Assembly: GCA_902623395.1 (NCBI GenBank) | Contig: CACNTN010000004.1 | Span: 1-64,000, forward strand | DNA from: an uncultured Pelagibacteraceae bacterium | GTDB lineage: Bacteria; Pseudomonadota; Alphaproteobacteria; Pelagibacterales; Pelagibacteraceae | Direction: 5' to 3' | Length of the DNA stretch: 64,000 nt | Shown: positions 47,211 through 56,446 of the stretch, piece by piece | Layout: each line of letters opens with the position of its first letter | How positions within the stretch are numbered: the first letter of the stretch is position 1 | The notes under the pieces: generated by a model | The model's input: only the letters and a program-made list of their open reading frames with translations | The model's database searches: none | Told to the model about the DNA's origin: nothing | Position numbers and translations under genes: made by a program

Positions 47211-47588
47211 CTATTTTAGTATTTTCCAAGTACCACTTGCAGAGGTAACTATGTCGCTAGAATTTGAAATTTCACAAGAGATAAAGACAAGAGTATTTGT
47301 TTTTTTTAAAATTTTTACATTTCCTTTTAGCTTATCACCTAATTGACCTGCTGAAATGAATTTCATATCTAAATTTATTGTTACACATCTTTTATCGCCA
47401 GCTACTCTATGAGCAGCAGTGCCCATTCCTGTATCTGCAATGGAAGCAAGGTAACCACCATGAGCAATTTTTCCAGTGTTTAAGTGTATTTCTTTTACTT
47501 CAACAATAAATTCGTATTGTGTTTCGCTGATCTGTTTTAATTCCAGACCACCTAAATGCTTCATATAACCTTTATTAGTTTCGTCCAT
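47211..47588 (-). CDS. PaaI-type hotdog thioesterase
   Basis: I chose the ATG at 47588 (MDETNKGYMKHLGGLELKQI), which gives 125 residues; a longer start at 47603 is possible. The hotdog fold shows HLNTGKIAHGGYLASIADTG then MGTAAHR, with the catalytic HGG(Y/A)xxxxxD arrangement of acyl-CoA thioesterases, and CVTINLDMKFISAG. The acyl-CoA substrate is unknown. It overlaps the DMT permease end and lies 6 bases before the FG-GAP gene. Confidence 0.85.
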   Translation of the reverse strand: MDETNKGYMKHLGGLELKQISETQYEFIVEVKEIHLNTGKIAHGGYLASIADTGMGTAAHRVAGDKRCVTINLDMKFISAGQLGDKLKGNVKILKKTNTLVFISCEISNSSDIVTSASGTWKILK

Positions 47589-48477
47589 AATTTTTCTTAT
47601 CATATATTGGCATTAGTTGTGAGAAAATTACAGCAGCTAATATTAAAAATATTCCTAAAACTTTAATTTCATTTAAGAATTGGTCTAATATTAACCATGC
47701 TAAAATTGCTGCGAAGACACCTTCCAACGAGAAAACTATTGCAGCAGGAGCCGGAGATATATTTTGTAAACTGTATGTTTGTAATAAAAAAGCAAGGCCA
47801 CTTGATAGAATTCCCACATATAAAACTTCGTATGAGTCTTTTAAAAAGTTACTAAACGTTGGGTCTTCAAAATAAAACATTGGACCAATCAAAACTAAGC
47901 ATGCCACAAAACATTGAGACATTGCTATAGTTATAGGAAAGTTAAACATTTCAATTGTTTTCCTTATTAACAAAATATGAACTCCCCAACAAAAGGCACT
48001 TAAGATTCCTAAAGTATCACCTAATCTTACCGAATAATTATTAAGTTCGCTTAGAAGTAAGCCGCCAAGTATACAGATAAAAACCGATGGCCAAATAGAC
48101 CAGTGCATTTTTTTTGAAAATATAAAGTAAGAAATTACAGGAACGACTAAAACATAAAAGACTGTAAAAACACCAGTGTTTGCGACATCGGTATATATTA
48201 AAGAAATCTGTTGTAGCTCTTGGCCTATGGCTAAAACAAATCCCAAGTAAAATAAAAAATAAGCTATTTTTCTTTTATCAAGTTGTTTGAAATTTATATT
48301 TTTAAATTCAAAGATGAAAAAAAAAGGAAGTAAAGTTAAAAATCCAATCAAAAATCTTCCTACATTAAAAGTATGCGGCCCTATAAAATCCATGCCCATG
48401 TCTTGAGCCACAAAAGCTGAGCCCCAAAGAACAGACGTAACTATAGCGCAAATTAGTGAAAACGATTTTTTATCCAT
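47575..48477 (-). CDS. EamA/DMT-family permease
   Basis: The protein has 300 residues, ten predicted helices and the two EamA repeats. ICAIVTSVLWGSAFVAQDMG is at the start of repeat 1, and LGILSAFCWGVHILLIRKTI at the start of repeat 2. SPAPAAIVFSLEGVFAAILA and WLILDQFLNEIKVLGIFLIL at the end are typical. Family members export or import amino acids and other small metabolites; the substrate cannot be told. It is preceded by aceF on the same strand. Confidence 0.9.
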   Translation of the reverse strand: MDKKSFSLICAIVTSVLWGSAFVAQDMGMDFIGPHTFNVGRFLIGFLTLLPFFFIFEFKNINFKQLDKRKIAYFLFYLGFVLAIGQELQQISLIYTDVANTGVFTVFYVLVVPVISYFIFSKKMHWSIWPSVFICILGGLLLSELNNYSVRLGDTLGILSAFCWGVHILLIRKTIEMFNFPITIAMSQCFVACLVLIGPMFYFEDPTFSNFLKDSYEVLYVGILSSGLAFLLQTYSLQNISPAPAAIVFSLEGVFAAILAWLILDQFLNEIKVLGIFLILAAVIFSQLMPIYDKKNYGRN

Positions 48478-48501
48478 CAGGGGTTAATAGTTTAAGAAGA
48501 T

Positions 48502-49764
48502 CTAAACAGCAAGCTTAAAGGCAAAATCTTTGCCAAGACACTTTCCAAGATAAACACAAAATCTAGCACCTTCCGCGCCATCTATTAATCTGTGATCATA
48601 AGATAATGATATCGGAAGTATTTTTCTAGAAACTATTTGATTTTTTTCTTTAATAAGTCGATCGAAAGTTCTTCCAACACCTAAAATTGCAACCTCTGGC
48701 GGATTAATGATAGGTGTAAAATGTGTTCCGCCAATTCCTCCCAAACTGGAGATAGTCATCGAACCACCAAAAAATTCTTTTTTATCAATCTTAAGTTCTC
48801 TGCAAAGTTGACTTGTATTTTTAAGTTCTTCCCCAATTTTTTGAATACTCATTTGATCGACGTTTCTCAATTTTGGGACCATAAGACCATGAGGAGTATC
48901 AACGGCAAAACCGATATGAAAATATTTTTTATAAATAATTTTATTACTCTCAGGGTTTAATGATGCGTTAAAATTTGGAAATTCTTTTAGAGCGCTCACT
49001 AAGGCTTTTGCAATAAAAGCAAGAGGAGTTACTTTTATTTTTTCACCGGTATAATAATCATATAAAGAATTTCTAAACTGTTCCATGTCAGTAACGTCTA
49101 TTTCATCGTGTTGAGTAACGTGTGGAATTTCTGTCCAGGATCTAACTAAATGTGGTCCCGAAAGTTTCTTAACACGTGGTAGATCTTGTGTTGCTATTTC
49201 TCCAAATTCCTCGTGAGAATATTCTTCTACATGTTTTGTAACTTCTTTTTTTTGCACCTCACCTTGAGAAACCGTAACTTGAGATCTTACAAAATTTTTA
49301 ACATCTTCGGCTGAAACTCTCCCAGCACGTTGTGTTCCAGAAATTTTTGAAATATCTGCTCCTAGCTCTCTTGCAAACTTTCTTATTTTTGGACTTGCTG
49401 AACTTTTTCCTGAAGCAGGAACACTTGGTGCTGGCTGTTGCTGTTGAATCTGGACTACTTCGTTTTGTTTTTTTTGTTTTACAGGTTCTTTTTTAGATTT
49501 TTCTTTTACAGGCTCATTTGTTTCCTGCTTTGACTCTAAAGTAAGAATTAAATCCCCTTTGTTTATTTTATCACCTACAGAAACATTAATTTTTTCTATT
49601 TTGCCTTCATGAGTAGATGGCACCTCAACACTTGATTTATCGCTTTCTAAAGTTATTAAAGAATCATTTTTTTTTATAACCTGACCTTTTTTAACAAGAA
49701 CCTCGATGACTTCTACGTCTTTAAAGTCACCCATATCTGGAACTAAAATTTTTTGTATTGTCAT
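48502..49764 (-). CDS. aceF: Pyruvate dehydrogenase E2 (dihydrolipoyl acetyltransferase)
   Basis: The protein has 420 residues. The single lipoyl domain covers about 1-78, with K43 in LESDKSSVEVPST. A Gln/Pro-rich linker is followed by a peripheral subunit-binding domain at about 122-160 (ASPKIRKFARELGADI, AGRVSAEDVKNF). The catalytic domain runs from about 195 with HLVRSWTEIPHVTQHDEIDV, and the HxxxDG motif is in SYDHRLIDGAEGARF. It is one base after aceE. Enterobacterial AceF has three lipoyl domains; here E2 has one and E1 carries another. Confidence 0.96.
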   Translation of the reverse strand: MTIQKILVPDMGDFKDVEVIEVLVKKGQVIKKNDSLITLESDKSSVEVPSTHEGKIEKINVSVGDKINKGDLILTLESKQETNEPVKEKSKKEPVKQKKQNEVVQIQQQQPAPSVPASGKSSASPKIRKFARELGADISKISGTQRAGRVSAEDVKNFVRSQVTVSQGEVQKKEVTKHVEEYSHEEFGEIATQDLPRVKKLSGPHLVRSWTEIPHVTQHDEIDVTDMEQFRNSLYDYYTGEKIKVTPLAFIAKALVSALKEFPNFNASLNPESNKIIYKKYFHIGFAVDTPHGLMVPKLRNVDQMSIQKIGEELKNTSQLCRELKIDKKEFFGGSMTISSLGGIGGTHFTPIINPPEVAILGVGRTFDRLIKEKNQIVSRKILPISLSYDHRLIDGAEGARFCVYLGKCLGKDFAFKLAV

Positions 49765-49765
49765 T

Positions 49766-52700
49766 TTATAAATTCGCTGGGAAATCTTTCTCTTTATCTA
49801 TCTTATATTTTTTAATTGCTTTTTCTGCTTCTTCAGAACCAACAAGTTGTTCTTTTGCTAATGCGCTTAAGGTAAAGGCTACTATATGCTCTTTATCTAC
49901 CTCAAAAAATTTTCTAAGATTTCTTCTAGTGTCACTTCTTCCGTAACCATCTGTTCCGAATGAGTAAAACTTTTTATCTGTGTAAGGTCTAATCTGATCT
50001 GTAAATGCTCTTGTATAATCAGAAGCTGCTATGACTGGTCCATCTCTTTTAGACAAACATTCTTGAACATAAGATTTTTTTGGTTTTTTATTTGGATTTA
50101 AAAGATTCAATCTTTCAGTTTCCATCCCATCTCTTCTTAATTCATTAAAACTTGTCACGCTCCAAATGTCCGCATCTATATTATATTCTTTTGATAAGAT
50201 TTCAGAAGCAGATATAATTTCTCTTAAAATTGTTCCTGAACCTAATAATTGAACTTTAGTTTTCCCTTTATTTTTTCCTTCTTTGAATAAGTACATACCT
50301 TTTAAAATTCCATCATCACAACCTTTAGGTTTTTCTGGATGAGAGTAGTTTTCATTCATTGCAGTGATGTAGTAGAAGACATTCTCTTTCTTCTCATGCA
50401 TTCTTCTTAAGCCTTCTCTAAATATTGTTGCCATCTCATAAGCAAATGTTGGATCATAACTAATGCAGTTTGGAATATTTGATGCCAATAATTGGCTGTG
50501 CCCGTCCTGATGTTGTAATCCTTCTCCAGCTAATGTGGTTCTTCCAGCTGTTGCTCCAATTAAGAACCCTCTAGCTTGGGAGTCACCAGCTGCCCATGCT
50601 AGATCCCCAACTCTTTGGAATCCAAACATAGAATAAAAAATATAAACAGGTATCATTTCTATATCGTGATTAGTGTAAGCGGTTCCAGCTGCAATCCAGG
50701 ATGACATCGCCCCAGACTCATTGATACCCTCCTCTAATACTTGACCACTTTTATCTTCTCGATATGAACTTAATTGTTCGGAGTCCACTGGTTCGTATTT
50801 CTGTCCTTCATGGGCATAAATACCAATTTTTTGAAAGAAACCCTCCATTCCAAAAGTTCTAGCTTCATCAGGAATGATTGGTACTAATCTTGAAGCAACG
50901 TTTTTATCTCTAAGTAGCGCAGTCATCATTCTTACCAAAGCCATTGTTGTAGACATTTCTTTTTTGCCAGTTGATTTCATAAAAGCATCGAAAATATCTT
51001 TTGGAGGAGCTTTAATTTGCTTAGCAAAAGATGATCTTTCTGGAATGAAACCTCCAAGTTTCATTCTCTTATCTTTTAAATATTTTATCTCTTCAGAATT
51101 TTCGCTCGGTTTGTAATACTCTATATTTTTTACCTGTTTATCTGTTAACGGGACATTAAATCTATCTCTATAGTAAAGTAGATCCTCTTCATCTAATTTT
51201 TTTTGTTGATGGGTTGTGTTTACACTTTCACCTGTTTTACCCATTCCATATCCTTTAATAGTTTTTGCCAAAATAACGGTAGGTGATCCAGTATGTTGAA
51301 TTGCTGCTGCGTAAGCTGCGTAAACTTTGTGAGGATCGTGACCTCCTCTGTTTAGTCTCCAAATATCTTTATCTGTTAAAGAAGAAACAAGCTCAGTAAG
51401 TTCAGAGTATTTTCCAAAAAATTTTTCTCTAACATAAGAACCGCCTTTAGCTTTAAATGCTTGGTATTCCCCGTCTACACATTCATTCATTCTCTTTATA
51501 AGAAGACCTGTTTTATCTTTAGCCAATAATTGATCCCAATACGATCCCCAAATAACTTTTATTACATTCCAACCCGAACCTCTAAAGCTTCCCTCTAGTT
51601 CCTGAATAATTTTACCATTTCCTCGAACAGGACCGTCCAGTCTCTGTAAATTACAATTTACAACAAAAATTAAATTATCTAATTTTTCACGAGCGGCTAA
51701 ACCAATTGCACCAAGGGACTCTGGCTCATCCATTTCACCATCACCCAGGAACACCCAAATTTTTCTACCTTCATCTTTAACTAATCCTCTATTAATTAAG
51801 TATTTTAAAAATCTGGCTTGATAGATAGCCATGATAGGTCCAAGACCCATAGATACAGTTGGAAACTGCCAGAACTTTGGCATCAACCAAGGGTGAGGAT
51901 ATGAGGATAAACCTCCGTTATTCACCTCTTGCCTAAAACCATCTAGTTGTTTTGAAGTAAGTCTTCCCTCTAAGAAAGCTCTTGCGTACATTCCTGGAGC
52001 CGAATGACCTTGAAAATAAATTAAATCTCCACCAAATTTATTGTTCTTTGCTCTCCAAAAATGATTCATTCCCACATCATAAAGAGTAGCCGCAGATGCA
52101 AATGTACCGATATGACCACCTAGTTCAGGACTTTTTTTGTTAGCCTTTACAACCATAGCTGCCGCGTTCCACCTTACATATGCCCGTATTTTTTTTTCAA
52201 TATTTTGATCACCGGGTGACTTAATCTCAGCCTCTGGCGGAATAGTATTAATATAAGGAGTTGTTCTAGTATCTGGAAGAACAAGACCAGATTTATAAGC
52301 TTGATCGATAACTTTATTTAATAAGTAACTTGCTCTCGAAGAACCATCATTTTCAATAACTGAATTTAAGGAGTCTATCCATTCGTTGGTTTCAACAGGA
52401 TCTATATCATCTTTTGAGGCTGGTTCAGCAAAGACTTTCTTAACTTGTCTTACCTGATTTACCTCACCATTAGTTTTTGGTTTTTCTTGTGTTGGAACCT
52501 CTTTAATTATTTTCTTTTCTTTTGGAGCTAAGGCCGCTTGGCCATTTTCTATTGTTGCTAATATGCTTCCTTCAGAAACTTTATCTCCAATTTTAACTTT
52601 TAAATCTTTAATTTCTCCAGCTGCAGGAGAAGGTATTTCCACACTTGACTTGTCACTTTCGATTGTAACTATGGGATCATTTTTATTTATGTGATCACCA

Positions 52701-52774
52701 GGCTTGACTAAAACTTCTATTACCTCAACGTCTTTAAAATCACCTATATCTGGTACTGAAATATTCTGAGCCAT
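49766..52774 (-). CDS. aceE: Pyruvate dehydrogenase E1 (homodimeric AceE type) with an N-terminal lipoyl domain
   Basis: The protein has 1002 residues, about 115 longer than enterobacterial AceE. Residues 1-77 form a complete lipoyl domain (VPDIGDFKDVEVIEVLVKPG, then K42 in IESDKSSVEIPSP) that closely resembles the lipoyl domain of the adjacent aceF product. A Lys/Pro-rich linker (about 80-130) leads to a standard AceE: KIRAYVRWNAAAMVVKANKK, GDLIYFQGHSAPGMYARAFL, the ThDP motif FLGDGEMDEPESLGAIGLAA ending VNCNLQRLDG, and GESVNTTHQQKKLD. The enzyme decarboxylates pyruvate. The fusion is unusual for E1; the frame has no break, so it is not an assembly artefact visible here. Confidence 0.95.
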   Translation of the reverse strand: MAQNISVPDIGDFKDVEVIEVLVKPGDHINKNDPIVTIESDKSSVEIPSPAAGEIKDLKVKIGDKVSEGSILATIENGQAALAPKEKKIIKEVPTQEKPKTNGEVNQVRQVKKVFAEPASKDDIDPVETNEWIDSLNSVIENDGSSRASYLLNKVIDQAYKSGLVLPDTRTTPYINTIPPEAEIKSPGDQNIEKKIRAYVRWNAAAMVVKANKKSPELGGHIGTFASAATLYDVGMNHFWRAKNNKFGGDLIYFQGHSAPGMYARAFLEGRLTSKQLDGFRQEVNNGGLSSYPHPWLMPKFWQFPTVSMGLGPIMAIYQARFLKYLINRGLVKDEGRKIWVFLGDGEMDEPESLGAIGLAAREKLDNLIFVVNCNLQRLDGPVRGNGKIIQELEGSFRGSGWNVIKVIWGSYWDQLLAKDKTGLLIKRMNECVDGEYQAFKAKGGSYVREKFFGKYSELTELVSSLTDKDIWRLNRGGHDPHKVYAAYAAAIQHTGSPTVILAKTIKGYGMGKTGESVNTTHQQKKLDEEDLLYYRDRFNVPLTDKQVKNIEYYKPSENSEEIKYLKDKRMKLGGFIPERSSFAKQIKAPPKDIFDAFMKSTGKKEMSTTMALVRMMTALLRDKNVASRLVPIIPDEARTFGMEGFFQKIGIYAHEGQKYEPVDSEQLSSYREDKSGQVLEEGINESGAMSSWIAAGTAYTNHDIEMIPVYIFYSMFGFQRVGDLAWAAGDSQARGFLIGATAGRTTLAGEGLQHQDGHSQLLASNIPNCISYDPTFAYEMATIFREGLRRMHEKKENVFYYITAMNENYSHPEKPKGCDDGILKGMYLFKEGKNKGKTKVQLLGSGTILREIISASEILSKEYNIDADIWSVTSFNELRRDGMETERLNLLNPNKKPKKSYVQECLSKRDGPVIAASDYTRAFTDQIRPYTDKKFYSFGTDGYGRSDTRRNLRKFFEVDKEHIVAFTLSALAKEQLVGSEEAEKAIKKYKIDKEKDFPANL

Positions 52775-52833
52775 AATTAGCTATTATAAACTGGGTGGAA
52801 CATAATAAAAAATAAATAATTAATAAACATTAA

Positions 52834-52863
52834 AGAATAGGGCAAATAGTCGGATAAGATCAA
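52834..52863 (-). promoter_or_regulatory. Candidate promoter of aceE-aceF
   Basis: On the minus strand TTGATC (52858-52863) and TATTCT (52834-52839) are 18 bases apart. Both are moderate matches. The start would be about 55 bases upstream of the aceE ATG. Confidence 0.45.
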
Positions 52864-52867
52864 TTTT

Positions 52868-52917
52868 TGTCACATTTTCCGCTTTTTTTCGTCAATTAGT
52901 TTTATTCATATGTGACA
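52868..52917. repeat. Inverted TGTCACAT half-sites between aceE and the acetoacetyl-CoA synthetase gene
   Basis: TGTCACAT at 52868-52875 is repeated as its exact complement ATGTGACA at 52910-52917. The centres are 42 bases apart, about four helical turns. The first site abuts the -35 box of the aceE promoter. This looks like a pair of regulator sites serving one or both divergent genes, but 8-base sites can arise by chance. A 33-codon frame starting at 52917 was not accepted as a gene. Confidence 0.4.
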
Positions 52918-53024
52918 TGCGTTGGTTAATAAATTTTTTATTTAAAAAAAGACAGATTAAAACTAATAGAGCAGTTTTAGTTCAGAAAATTATTCTTAAA
53001 AAATATCTGTTAAGATAAAAAAAT

Positions 53025-53043
53025 AAAAGCTAAGCTAGCTTTT
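53025..53043 (+). other. Hairpin touching the start codon of the acetoacetyl-CoA synthetase gene
   Basis: AAAAGCTA and TAGCTTTT form a perfect 8-bp stem with the loop AGC. The stem ends at the base before the ATG at 53044, where a Shine-Dalgarno sequence would normally be. It might restrict ribosome access. No ribosome-binding site is visible. Confidence 0.45.
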
Positions 53044-54972
53044 ATGGAAAAATTTTTGTGGGAGCCCTCTAGAAATAAGAAAGAAGAGTCTCTTCTTGAA
53101 GATTTCTCAAAATTTATAAATCATAAATCAAATTACAATTTTAAAACTTTGTGGAAATGGTCGGTAGATCATCCTGAAGAATTTTGGTCAAAGTTTTGGG
53201 ACTATTCAAAGATTATAGGAGACAAAGGAAAAGAAATAATTAAACTTAATAAAATATTTAATAAGACTAAATTTTTTCCAGACTCAAAATTAAATTATGC
53301 TGAAAATATTTTAAAAAAAAAGTCATTAGATGCTGCAATAAGTTTTTTATCAGAGAAAGGGTTTGAGGAAGAAATTTCTTGGGAACAACTTTACAATAAA
53401 GTATGTAAGTTTTCTAATTACTTAAAATCTATAGGTTTAAAAAAAGGAGACCGTGTAGCAGCTTATGTTCCAAACAAAATTGAGTCTATTATAAGTTTTT
53501 TAGCATGTGCAAAAAATGGAATTATCTGGTCATCATGTTCTCCAGACTTTGGAGTCCAAGGAGTTGTGGATAGATTCAAACAAATTCAACCTAGTATTTT
53601 AATTACTAGCGATCACTATTTTTATAATGGCAAGAAAATAAATATTCTTGAAAAAATCGAGAATATCTTAAGGGAAATTCCTTCAATTAAAAAAACTTTA
53701 GTATTTGCGTATAATAAACAAGAGCATGTGAATTTTCAAAATTATATAAACTTCGATGAAGTTTTAAATCAGACAGAAGCAGATGAAAGCTTTGAACGGT
53801 TTGAATTTAATCATCCTATTTATATTTTATTTTCAAGCGGTACAACTGGAAAACCTAAATGTATAACACATGGAGCCGGAAATGTTTTAATTGAACATAA
53901 CAAAGAATTTATACTTCATTGTGATATCAGAGATAATGAAAAATTATTTTACTATACTACTACAGGCTGGATGATGTGGAATTGGTTAGTTGGCGGATTA
54001 GCAACTGGCTCATCTATATTTTTATTTGATGGTGCACCTGTTTATCCAAAAATAGATATCCTTTTAGAGTACTGTCAAAACAAAAAAATTAATCTTTTTG
54101 GAGTAAGCGCTAAATACATCGATCATTTAAAGAATGAAAAATATAGTAGTAAAAACCTAGATCTAAGCTCAATAAAAATAATAACTTCTACAGGCTCTCC
54201 CTTAGCTGAGGAAAGTTTCAAGTATGTATATGACAATATAAAAAAAGATGTTCATCTCGCGTCTATTGCTGGTGGAACAGATTTAGTTGGTTGTTTAGTT
54301 TTAGGGAACCTTTACTCAAATGTATACATGGGAGAAATACAAGGTCAGAGCTTAGGTATTGATGTTGATGTTTTTACGGATGAGGGAAAAAGCGTAAAAG
54401 ACGGAGAGAAGGGTGAGTTAGTAGTTAAAAAACCTTTTCCATCTATGCCAATAAAATTTTGGGGAGATGATGATGGACAAAAATATCGTAAAGCTTATTT
54501 CAATAAATTTAAAAATATTTGGCATCATGGTGATTTCATTGAGCGAACTAAAAATAATGGTTTTATCATGAGAGGAAGATCTGACGCTACGTTAAATCCT
54601 GGAGGTGTAAGAATAGGAACATCAGAAATTTACCAACAAGTTGAAGACATTGATTTTATCACTGAAGGGCTAGTAGTTGGGCAAGATTATAACGATGATG
54701 TAAGGATTGTCTTATTTATTACTACAAAAAACAATCAAGAGTTAGATGATGAAAAAATACAATCAATTAAATCAAGAATAAGAAAAAATTGTTCTCCAAA
54801 ACATGTTCCTTCAATAATTATTAAAGTTCCAGAAATCCCTAGGACAAAAAGCGGTAAAATAGTTGAATTAGCGGTTAGAAAAATAATTCATGGAGAAACT
54901 ATCAATAATAAAGAGGCAATAGCTAATCCCGAGACTTTAAAATATTTCGAGAATATTCCTCAGCTAAAATAA
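53044..54972 (+). CDS. Acetoacetyl-CoA synthetase
   Basis: The protein has 642 residues of the ANL superfamily. The N-terminus FLWEPSRNKKEESLLEDFSK and SVDHPEEFWSKFWDY are typical of acetoacetyl-CoA synthetase rather than acetyl-CoA synthetase. The phosphate-binding loop is ILFSSGTTGKPKCITHGAGN, followed by FYYTTTGWMMWNWLVGGLAT, GTDLVGCLVLGNLY, and WHHGDFIERTKNNGFIMRGR then SDATLNPGGVRIGTSEIY. The lysine of the C-terminal EIPRTKSGKIVELAV is the acylation-regulated catalytic Lys. It activates acetoacetate with ATP. Together with the thiolase at 56756 it would yield two acetyl-CoA. Confidence 0.93.
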   Translation: MEKFLWEPSRNKKEESLLEDFSKFINHKSNYNFKTLWKWSVDHPEEFWSKFWDYSKIIGDKGKEIIKLNKIFNKTKFFPDSKLNYAENILKKKSLDAAISFLSEKGFEEEISWEQLYNKVCKFSNYLKSIGLKKGDRVAAYVPNKIESIISFLACAKNGIIWSSCSPDFGVQGVVDRFKQIQPSILITSDHYFYNGKKINILEKIENILREIPSIKKTLVFAYNKQEHVNFQNYINFDEVLNQTEADESFERFEFNHPIYILFSSGTTGKPKCITHGAGNVLIEHNKEFILHCDIRDNEKLFYYTTTGWMMWNWLVGGLATGSSIFLFDGAPVYPKIDILLEYCQNKKINLFGVSAKYIDHLKNEKYSSKNLDLSSIKIITSTGSPLAEESFKYVYDNIKKDVHLASIAGGTDLVGCLVLGNLYSNVYMGEIQGQSLGIDVDVFTDEGKSVKDGEKGELVVKKPFPSMPIKFWGDDDGQKYRKAYFNKFKNIWHHGDFIERTKNNGFIMRGRSDATLNPGGVRIGTSEIYQQVEDIDFITEGLVVGQDYNDDVRIVLFITTKNNQELDDEKIQSIKSRIRKNCSPKHVPSIIIKVPEIPRTKSGKIVELAVRKIIHGETINNKEAIANPETLKYFENIPQLK

Positions 54973-55856
54973 TTCGCACAATTTTTATGTAACATTGAGT
55001 GAAGTTCAATAAGTTTTTCAAAACTCTTATTATAACCTCCTCCTAAAACACCACATAATGAGGTATTTCTCGAGTGAAAATTTTCTATTACTATTTGATC
55101 TCTTTTATTAATTCCTTCATCAGTAATTTTAAGTTTACCCAAACGATCCTCATAATGAATGTCAACTCCAGCCACATAAAATACAAAGTCATATTTATTT
55201 TTATTAAGCACTTTTAAATTTTTATTTAGAATATTTAAGTATTCTTCATCTTCCATATGATCTTTAAGCTCAATATCAATATCACTTTTTGATTTCTTAG
55301 CAGGATAATTAGAAGCACAGTGCATACTAAACGTTAAAACGTCTTTATCACTTTTGAATATTTCTGAATTTCCATTTCCTTGATGAACATCTAGGTCGAT
55401 TATAAGTATTTTTTTTGCGTATCTTTTATTTTTCAAGTAGTTGGCCGCTACTGCCACATCATTAAAAACACAATAACCTGCTCCACAGTCAAAGGTAGCG
55501 TGATGACTACCTCCAGCAGTGTTACATGCAAGTTTTGTGTCTAATGCTAACTTACTTGCTAAAACAGTTCCACCAGTTGCAACAAACGATCTTCTAACAA
55601 CGCTATCGTTAATCGGAAACCCAATTTTTTTCTGAAGTTTTATATTCAAAGTTTTATTTTTTATATGATTTATATATTCTAATGAGTGAGACGTTTTCAT
55701 TGTTTCGATTGAGCATTCTTTAGGTATATGAAATTTTTTTACCACACCTTCTTTCAAAAGATGATTAGCAAGTGCACCAAATTTTTTTATTGGAAATTTG
55801 TTATCATCATTTATTTTCGCAACATAATCAGGATGATTTATCACAGGTAATTCCAT
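54960..55856 (-). CDS. Histone-deacetylase-family (AcuC/acetylpolyamine-type) hydrolase
   Basis: The protein has 298 residues of the arginase/deacetylase fold. GGSHHATFDCGAGYCVFNDV carries the catalytic His-His and GYCVFND signature. IIDLDVHQGNGNSEIF provides zinc ligands (DLDVH), and VAGVDIHYEDRLGKLKITDE gives the third metal ligand region. The physiological substrate in bacteria may be acetylated polyamines or proteins; this is not determined. It overlaps the convergent acetoacetyl-CoA synthetase gene by 13 bases and is divergent from the DUF4174-like gene. Confidence 0.92.
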   Translation of the reverse strand: MELPVINHPDYVAKINDDNKFPIKKFGALANHLLKEGVVKKFHIPKECSIETMKTSHSLEYINHIKNKTLNIKLQKKIGFPINDSVVRRSFVATGGTVLASKLALDTKLACNTAGGSHHATFDCGAGYCVFNDVAVAANYLKNKRYAKKILIIDLDVHQGNGNSEIFKSDKDVLTFSMHCASNYPAKKSKSDIDIELKDHMEDEEYLNILNKNLKVLNKNKYDFVFYVAGVDIHYEDRLGKLKITDEGINKRDQIVIENFHSRNTSLCGVLGGGYNKSFEKLIELHSMLHKNCANYFS

Positions 55857-55900
55857 AATTTTAACCTATACTGTAATATTATCTTTTTTAAAGAGGTCAA

Positions 55901-56446
55901 ATGGTGAAAAAATATAGATGGAAATGTAGAGTTTTGTTAGTCAAAACTCCTGATTATAAAAATCTGAGGTATAAAAAAGTAAAAGATCTTTATCAAAAAG
56001 ATATTAAGCATTTTCATAAAAGGATTATTAAATTAGTCTCTAAGAAGACTGGTAAAGATTTTTCAATTGAGCTCTTCGGCTTTGACGGCAAAAAAAAACA
56101 GACATTTAAAAATTTTGATAGTCAAAAAATTTTTAAGACTATTGATCAAATGCCAATTTCTAAAATACTTCAAGATAAAAAAATTAAACCACTAAATTTA
56201 TCTTTATTTTCTGATTATAATCCTAAAACAACTACTTTTGGTTTAGGGTTTAAGGACAAAGAAAAAGCCCTTCACACAGTTAAAGCCATAAAAAATAGAA
56301 ATATAAAATATCAAGTAAATGTAATAGCGACTATGTTGGGAAGAGCAAAAAAACACCCGTACAAAACTAAAAACATGAAAGACGCGATAAAAGTTTTTAG
56401 TTTATGGATGAAAAACTACAAAAAAAATAAAGTAACTAAATTTTAA
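55901..56446 (+). CDS. DUF4174-like protein with an extra C-terminal helical domain
   Basis: The protein has 181 residues. The first part (KYRWKCRVLLVKTPDYKNLR ... FSIELFGFDGKKKQTFKNFD ... IFKTIDQMPISK) resembles DUF4174, a thioredoxin-like domain that typically starts RWKNR-LLLVF and ends ID-MPMR. The remainder (about 112-175; FGLGFKDKEKALHTVKAIKN, then MLGRAKKHPYKTKNMKDAIK) is a separate basic helical region I cannot name with certainty. No signal peptide is present. The start has an AAAGAGG ribosome-binding sequence. Function is unknown. Confidence 0.65.
   Translation: MVKKYRWKCRVLLVKTPDYKNLRYKKVKDLYQKDIKHFHKRIIKLVSKKTGKDFSIELFGFDGKKKQTFKNFDSQKIFKTIDQMPISKILQDKKIKPLNLSLFSDYNPKTTTFGLGFKDKEKALHTVKAIKNRNIKYQVNVIATMLGRAKKHPYKTKNMKDAIKVFSLWMKNYKKNKVTKF

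Noticed and set aside
52917..53018. 33-codon ORF (MRWLINFLFKKR...) between aceE and the acetoacetyl-CoA synthetase gene
   Set aside because: It has no ribosome-binding site, and such lengths arise often in AT-rich DNA. It also overlaps the possible operator. Conservation data would be needed.
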